From Neckera pumila (taxonomy: Eukaryota > Streptophyta > Bryopsida > Hypnales > Neckeraceae), in NCBI GenBank assembly GCA_963969595.1, contig OZ018408.1:43773022-43837021 (forward strand): 64,000 bases of DNA, read 5' to 3'. Every line of letters starts with the position of its first letter. Within the stretch, counting starts at the first letter, position 1. Below are positions 60,122 through 64,000 of this stretch, piece by piece. Under the pieces are notes generated by a model, which saw only the letters and a program-made list of their open reading frames with translations, was not told the origin of the DNA and did no database searches. A program made the position numbers and the translations under genes.

Positions 60122-61039
60122 CCCCTAAAAGACCATTTGTCTTTTGGAGGGCCAAGTGGGATTTTGGGCAAGTACCTACGGTCTCATTTTTTGTCCTCAT
60201 TTTATGAAACCTTTTTTTGGAAGATAGAAAAATTGTTTAGCTTCATGGGAATATAATTTTTTTCAATCGGTGCTTGGAAACAAAAGTTATGTCCAAACAA
60301 GCTCAAAACAAGAGAGAACAAGGGAGGAGGGGCAACAAAAAAATTCTAAAATTTGAATTAATTTTTTTTCTCTTTCATAGAGTATATTTTTGTCAACATG
60401 GAAAGCTTTGATTCATTCCATTTGGATTTGTTATGAGAAGGTTATGGACAATCTTGTTTTTTGGGCAATTAAAGCATCTTCTTGAAAAAAAACCTTTTAG
60501 GATTCATTTATGAATGCAATTTTTACAATTATTCAAGAAAAATAATTCCACATGGTTTGATTTCTTGCTAGAACAATCTTGCCATTGGAATTAATAATTT
60601 TAATTCCATCTTAGAGATATTAATTATTTAGATTTTTGTTCTACCTCGTACCTACTTCTACTTAACAAATTTTTAAAGTATAAAAATTAAGTTTTTTATT
60701 TGTTTATTTTCCCTCCTCTCAACTCAATTCTCCACCACAAAGACTTAAAGCTCAAAACTATGTTGCGCAAAAAATTAAAGTTAAGAAGGTTCAAAATCAA
60801 ATAATCTACTGTAGTCCCACAATGTGTTGAGAAACTTGATTTTTTTCACTTTGAATGAAGATATCTTGCAATCTGCGTGGTCAAAATTTTTTAATTTTTT
60901 TCCACATACTCTCATACTAGTTAGGTGTAAGATCCTATGGTTAGATGTTAAAAAAAAAAATTTCAATTTCTTTTACTCTTTGCTATAGAAATGGCAGTTT
61001 TCAGTGTTCTTTGGCAAAAACAAGGCCTTGATCTTGAAG
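60122..61039. mobile_element. TTAA element, subfamily A copy with decayed right end
   Basis: TTAA at 60118-60121, left end CCCCTAAAAGACCATTTGTC. The right end is eroded (CAAGGCCTTGATCTTGAAG), and the boundary at about 61,039 is set by alignment with other copies, giving about 918 bp. It is non-coding. Confidence 0.7.
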
Positions 61040-61043
61040 TAAT

Positions 61044-63873
61044 TTGTGTGGTCATTTGGTTATTCTTCCAAACCCAACTAAGAAAACAACCTAGGTTTCA
61101 ATACCACAATTATGTGATCTATGTGGGCATTTGGCTAATCTTCCAAGCCCAATTTTGAACATAATTTACAATAGAAATAAAGATACTTTCCTTGGATCAA
61201 GACATTGGGAACGAAAACAAATATGGACTCAAACACCTATCCAATAATATATTATAGTCATTTAGGCTGTACAAATTAATTTAGTTCAAAAATATTTGAA
61301 ATAATAAGTAATTCAAGAATTGATTTGGAACCATCATATGACATGTCAAGCAATAGGTGACATTGATAGAGATGTTAGTGATGAAACATGGATAGCAAGT
61401 AAGATACTTAAATCTACATTTCTCACAAATTTTAGATATTCTAATGTTGTGTAAAATTTCAAATCTTGTAGATGTCTTTTTTAAATATATCTATCTATAT
61501 TCTTTGCCTATCACTTGTCATGTCACACTTGTCAAGACTGTGATCAAGGCCATGCTAAGTAATAGGTGCCATTTATGATCACAAAAGTCTTCACATTGAA
61601 AGGGACTATTTATACTCCTTTTACCGATTTTCTAAAGTTGATTTGGACCATCAAAGGACCTGTCAAGTAGTCGTTGTCATTCATGTTGATTGTAATATTT
61701 ATGTCATACATTCATCACTTAAGACTTTATTTTAAAAGAATTGTTTAACTTCTTTCTACTTTCTATATATTTTCACTAAAGTTGATTTGGACCAAAATAA
61801 GATTTTTCAAGTGGTAGGTCTCACTGAAAGAGAATATCAATGACAAGACATAGATAATATATAGGAAACCTAAATTTTCATCTTTTTAAGACTTTAGATT
61901 TCCTAACATTGTATAAAAATGTCTTTAAATCTTAGAGGTAATTAGATCTAAATTATCTATCTATATTCTTCATCCATCACTTGTCATGGGGTGATTTGTG
62001 AGCTCCCAAATTGTCACTTAGGACTCTGGATTTCTTTTTTTTGAAATTTGCAATTTAGAATAGATAAAATGATAAAAAAAAAGCTATAAAAAGAGTGTAG
62101 AATCAAAATAGGGTTGTACCATATCCATTATAGTATTTGGTCTAGTTTTGATTTTATACCTAAAACTTCCCCAAACCTCGACTAGAAATAGAGTTTAAAT
62201 CACAAAATAGCAAGATTTGGAAGATTTTAGTCAGATAGCTTTAGCAGGGCTAAATCCCACTGGAAGGTGGCGATGCATGGCTAAATTGGTCCTAGGGATT
62301 CACAGTGAGCCATATGTTGGGTCCTAGGTTAGGTTTCAAATTCCCCATTAGATCGGCAAATTCCCCAAATCCCTAGTTGTTAGCATGCAGAAGCCACTAA
62401 ACTCAGAACGGGGCTGTGGAGGAATCTACAGCTTAAGGATGGTATTCTAGGGTAAATCCCATGCTAGGAGTCCAACGGCAAAATCGATTCATCAAAATTT
62501 TCTCATCGGCAAAAGATTCCTGTACCATCAACAATTCAAGGAGACGTCCAATTTGGGTCTCTACTGACCAATTGTGCTAGGTACGGAAATGCACCTCCAC
62601 ATCTTTCACGGGGCTCCCTAAGAGGTCTCACAAAAATTTCCGGCATCTTCTGACTTGCAAAAGAGTTTATCCTGGACGGTCAACTGTTCTAACCTCCAAC
62701 AGAAATTTCTTGTGAATTAACCAGGTTGCGATAAAATCTCACTAAAAATTAGGATAGCTTCTTTTATGCTAATAATGCGTTCGATAAATTTTGCGGCATT
62801 TCGATAGTGGCAGGTACCCAAACCGGCAAGATTTCTCTGAAATTAATCACGTCACGAGATCCCCACAACGTTGACCGGCATTCCGGGGGCCCATGACGGC
62901 GAAATAGCGTCAACAAGGAGTCTTTTCCTACTCCCTTTCACCTTCCGGAGATCTTAGGCTAATTACTTTTCTCAAATGGGAACCCCCCAAGAGTTGGAAA
63001 TTTATTGCGATTGGATTTTTAATCTAGACTAGCCTACGATGGATTTTTGATCCCGGTCCGGAGAGTATAAGGGTTCTAGACTAAAAATGGCGTTCTGGAT
63101 CCAACGGTGCAATTTGTTTGACATTTGGAGTTGATCTCCAAAAGTTAGGAGGTTGGTCCAGCATAGATGGTAGAAAGTGAAATTTTAGGATTAGGATGAA
63201 CATCTTTGAGGATGAGGATGAAAATCCAAGTTGATAAGGTTATTAGTAGGAATTTGGGATGGTGGGGGAGGGGGAGTGAGATTTTGGAAAACTATGAAAG
63301 GGCTCCACTTTCCTCTTTAAAATCACCCTCATACTTGTTTTTGGGTCCGTGGGTCCAAGTTATTTTGGATATTTTGACGTTTGAAGCCAAAAACCTCTAC
63401 AGTGTTTTCGGAGCACTTCTGGCTCCTTTTATTGTTGTATTTCAAGCTTTGAAGGTCCTTGGGGGTCTTTCTACCTTGCTTTGTGTATTCTTGGTGTACT
63501 TCTCTTGTACTTTTTTGCATTCTCATGAACTAACTTGTGTGTCTTAAGTGCCGTTCGTGTCTTGTACTAATCCCAAAGTCACACCTCTCCGTATCTTGGC
63601 AATGCCACTTTGGAGGGCCTTTAGCGTGTGAAGATGTGTGTCACTCCATGTCCTAACCTGTTTTGTTCCCTTACTTACGTGTTCTCACCTTCTTCTATCA
63701 TCCCTCTCGTTGTGTGGACCCTCCCTCATGGCGACAAAGCTTTGGCTTTGTCATGTGAATTCTCAAAGTGTGTCTCTTTTTACCTTCTTCTAAAGTCTCT
63801 TTCTTTGAGTGGACCCTCCTTGGATACGGCGAAGCTTTGAACCCATAGAGTAATCACAGTCCTATAGTGTGTG
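61044..63873. other. Intergenic DNA, GC-richer from about 62,250
   Basis: The first half is AT-rich with no feature. From about 62,250 to 63,870 composition is richer and a 113-codon frame (63206-63547) exists but lacks a known domain. Segments 63,690-63,750 and 63,780-63,840 are diverged direct repeats (ACCTTCTTCTA, GTGGACCCTCC, GCGA(C/A)(A/G)AAGCTTTG pattern). This could be the edge of a retroelement terminal repeat, but no primer-binding site or partner repeat was found. Confidence 0.4.
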
Positions 63874-63877
63874 TTAA

Positions 63878-64000
63878 CCCCTAAAGGACCAACATGCATT
63901 TTTTGGCCGTATAGAAATTTTGGGCAGGTATGTGTGACTAGAGACATCCGTATTTGAGGCTGAAATTTTAATAAAAGGTGGGAACAGGGAATATCTTCAT
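63878..64000. mobile_element. TTAA element, subfamily C, cut by the window end
   Basis: TTAA at 63874-63877 followed by CCCCTAAAGGACCAACATGC. The next 100 bases match 23295-23420 almost base for base, so a full copy probably continues past the window. Confidence 0.85.

Noticed and set aside
63206..63547. 113-codon open frame with hydrophobic C-terminal half
   Set aside because: No domain, no splice partner and no promoter signal; length is possible by chance in this composition.
1..64000. CRISPR arrays, bacterial operons, ribosomal RNA or tRNA genes
   Set aside because: No regularly spaced repeats of CRISPR type, no operon structure and no convincing tRNA T-loop or rRNA core was found; the introns and gene families are eukaryotic.

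Overview
This window is nuclear DNA of a land plant. Two genes settle that: a chloroplast DEVH-box RNA helicase of the ISE2 type and a PIP1-type plasma-membrane aquaporin, both split by short GT-AG introns. Low gene density, AT-rich spacers and many small inverted-repeat transposons would suit a bryophyte, lycophyte or fern, but the sequence does not decide the lineage. No bacterial, viral or organellar gene was seen.

Layout. From 1 to about 31,180 no gene can be supported; the DNA is AT-rich and packed with non-autonomous DNA transposons. From 31,180 to 56,700 the base composition is richer and holds the genes. The helicase (minus strand, 34396-42102) can be rebuilt as 18 exons joining in frame into 1,243 residues. 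The aquaporin (minus strand, 51964-54633) has four exons and 287 residues with both NPA motifs. Between them are two candidate small genes on the plus strand (47727-48099 and 50255-50775), each downstream of a pyrimidine-rich stretch. From 56,900 to the end the window returns to transposon-rich DNA.

Repeats. The dominant element is a family, labelled here 'TTAA element', whose ends read TTAACCCCTAAAGG(A/C)CC in inverted orientation. Full copies are about 900-925 bp, have no coding capacity and are usually bounded by TTAA. I count about 16 clear or partial copies covering roughly 12 kb. One copy (24722-25446) is an almost perfect head-to-head palindrome, a second (27791-28081) is a shorter derivative, and a third (23295-24491) is interrupted by a 272-bp TA-flanked MITE. 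The empty site for that MITE can be read in a sister copy at about 21,064-21,090. Other inverted-repeat families are present in one or two copies each (5017-5744; 8117/45494; 16841-17225; 17829/43723; 49346-49589).

The two certain genes are unrelated in function: one acts in chloroplast RNA processing, the other in water transport across the plasma membrane. Exon coordinates were derived by reading splice sites and checking frame continuity against remembered family sequences; no alignment or transcript data were available.
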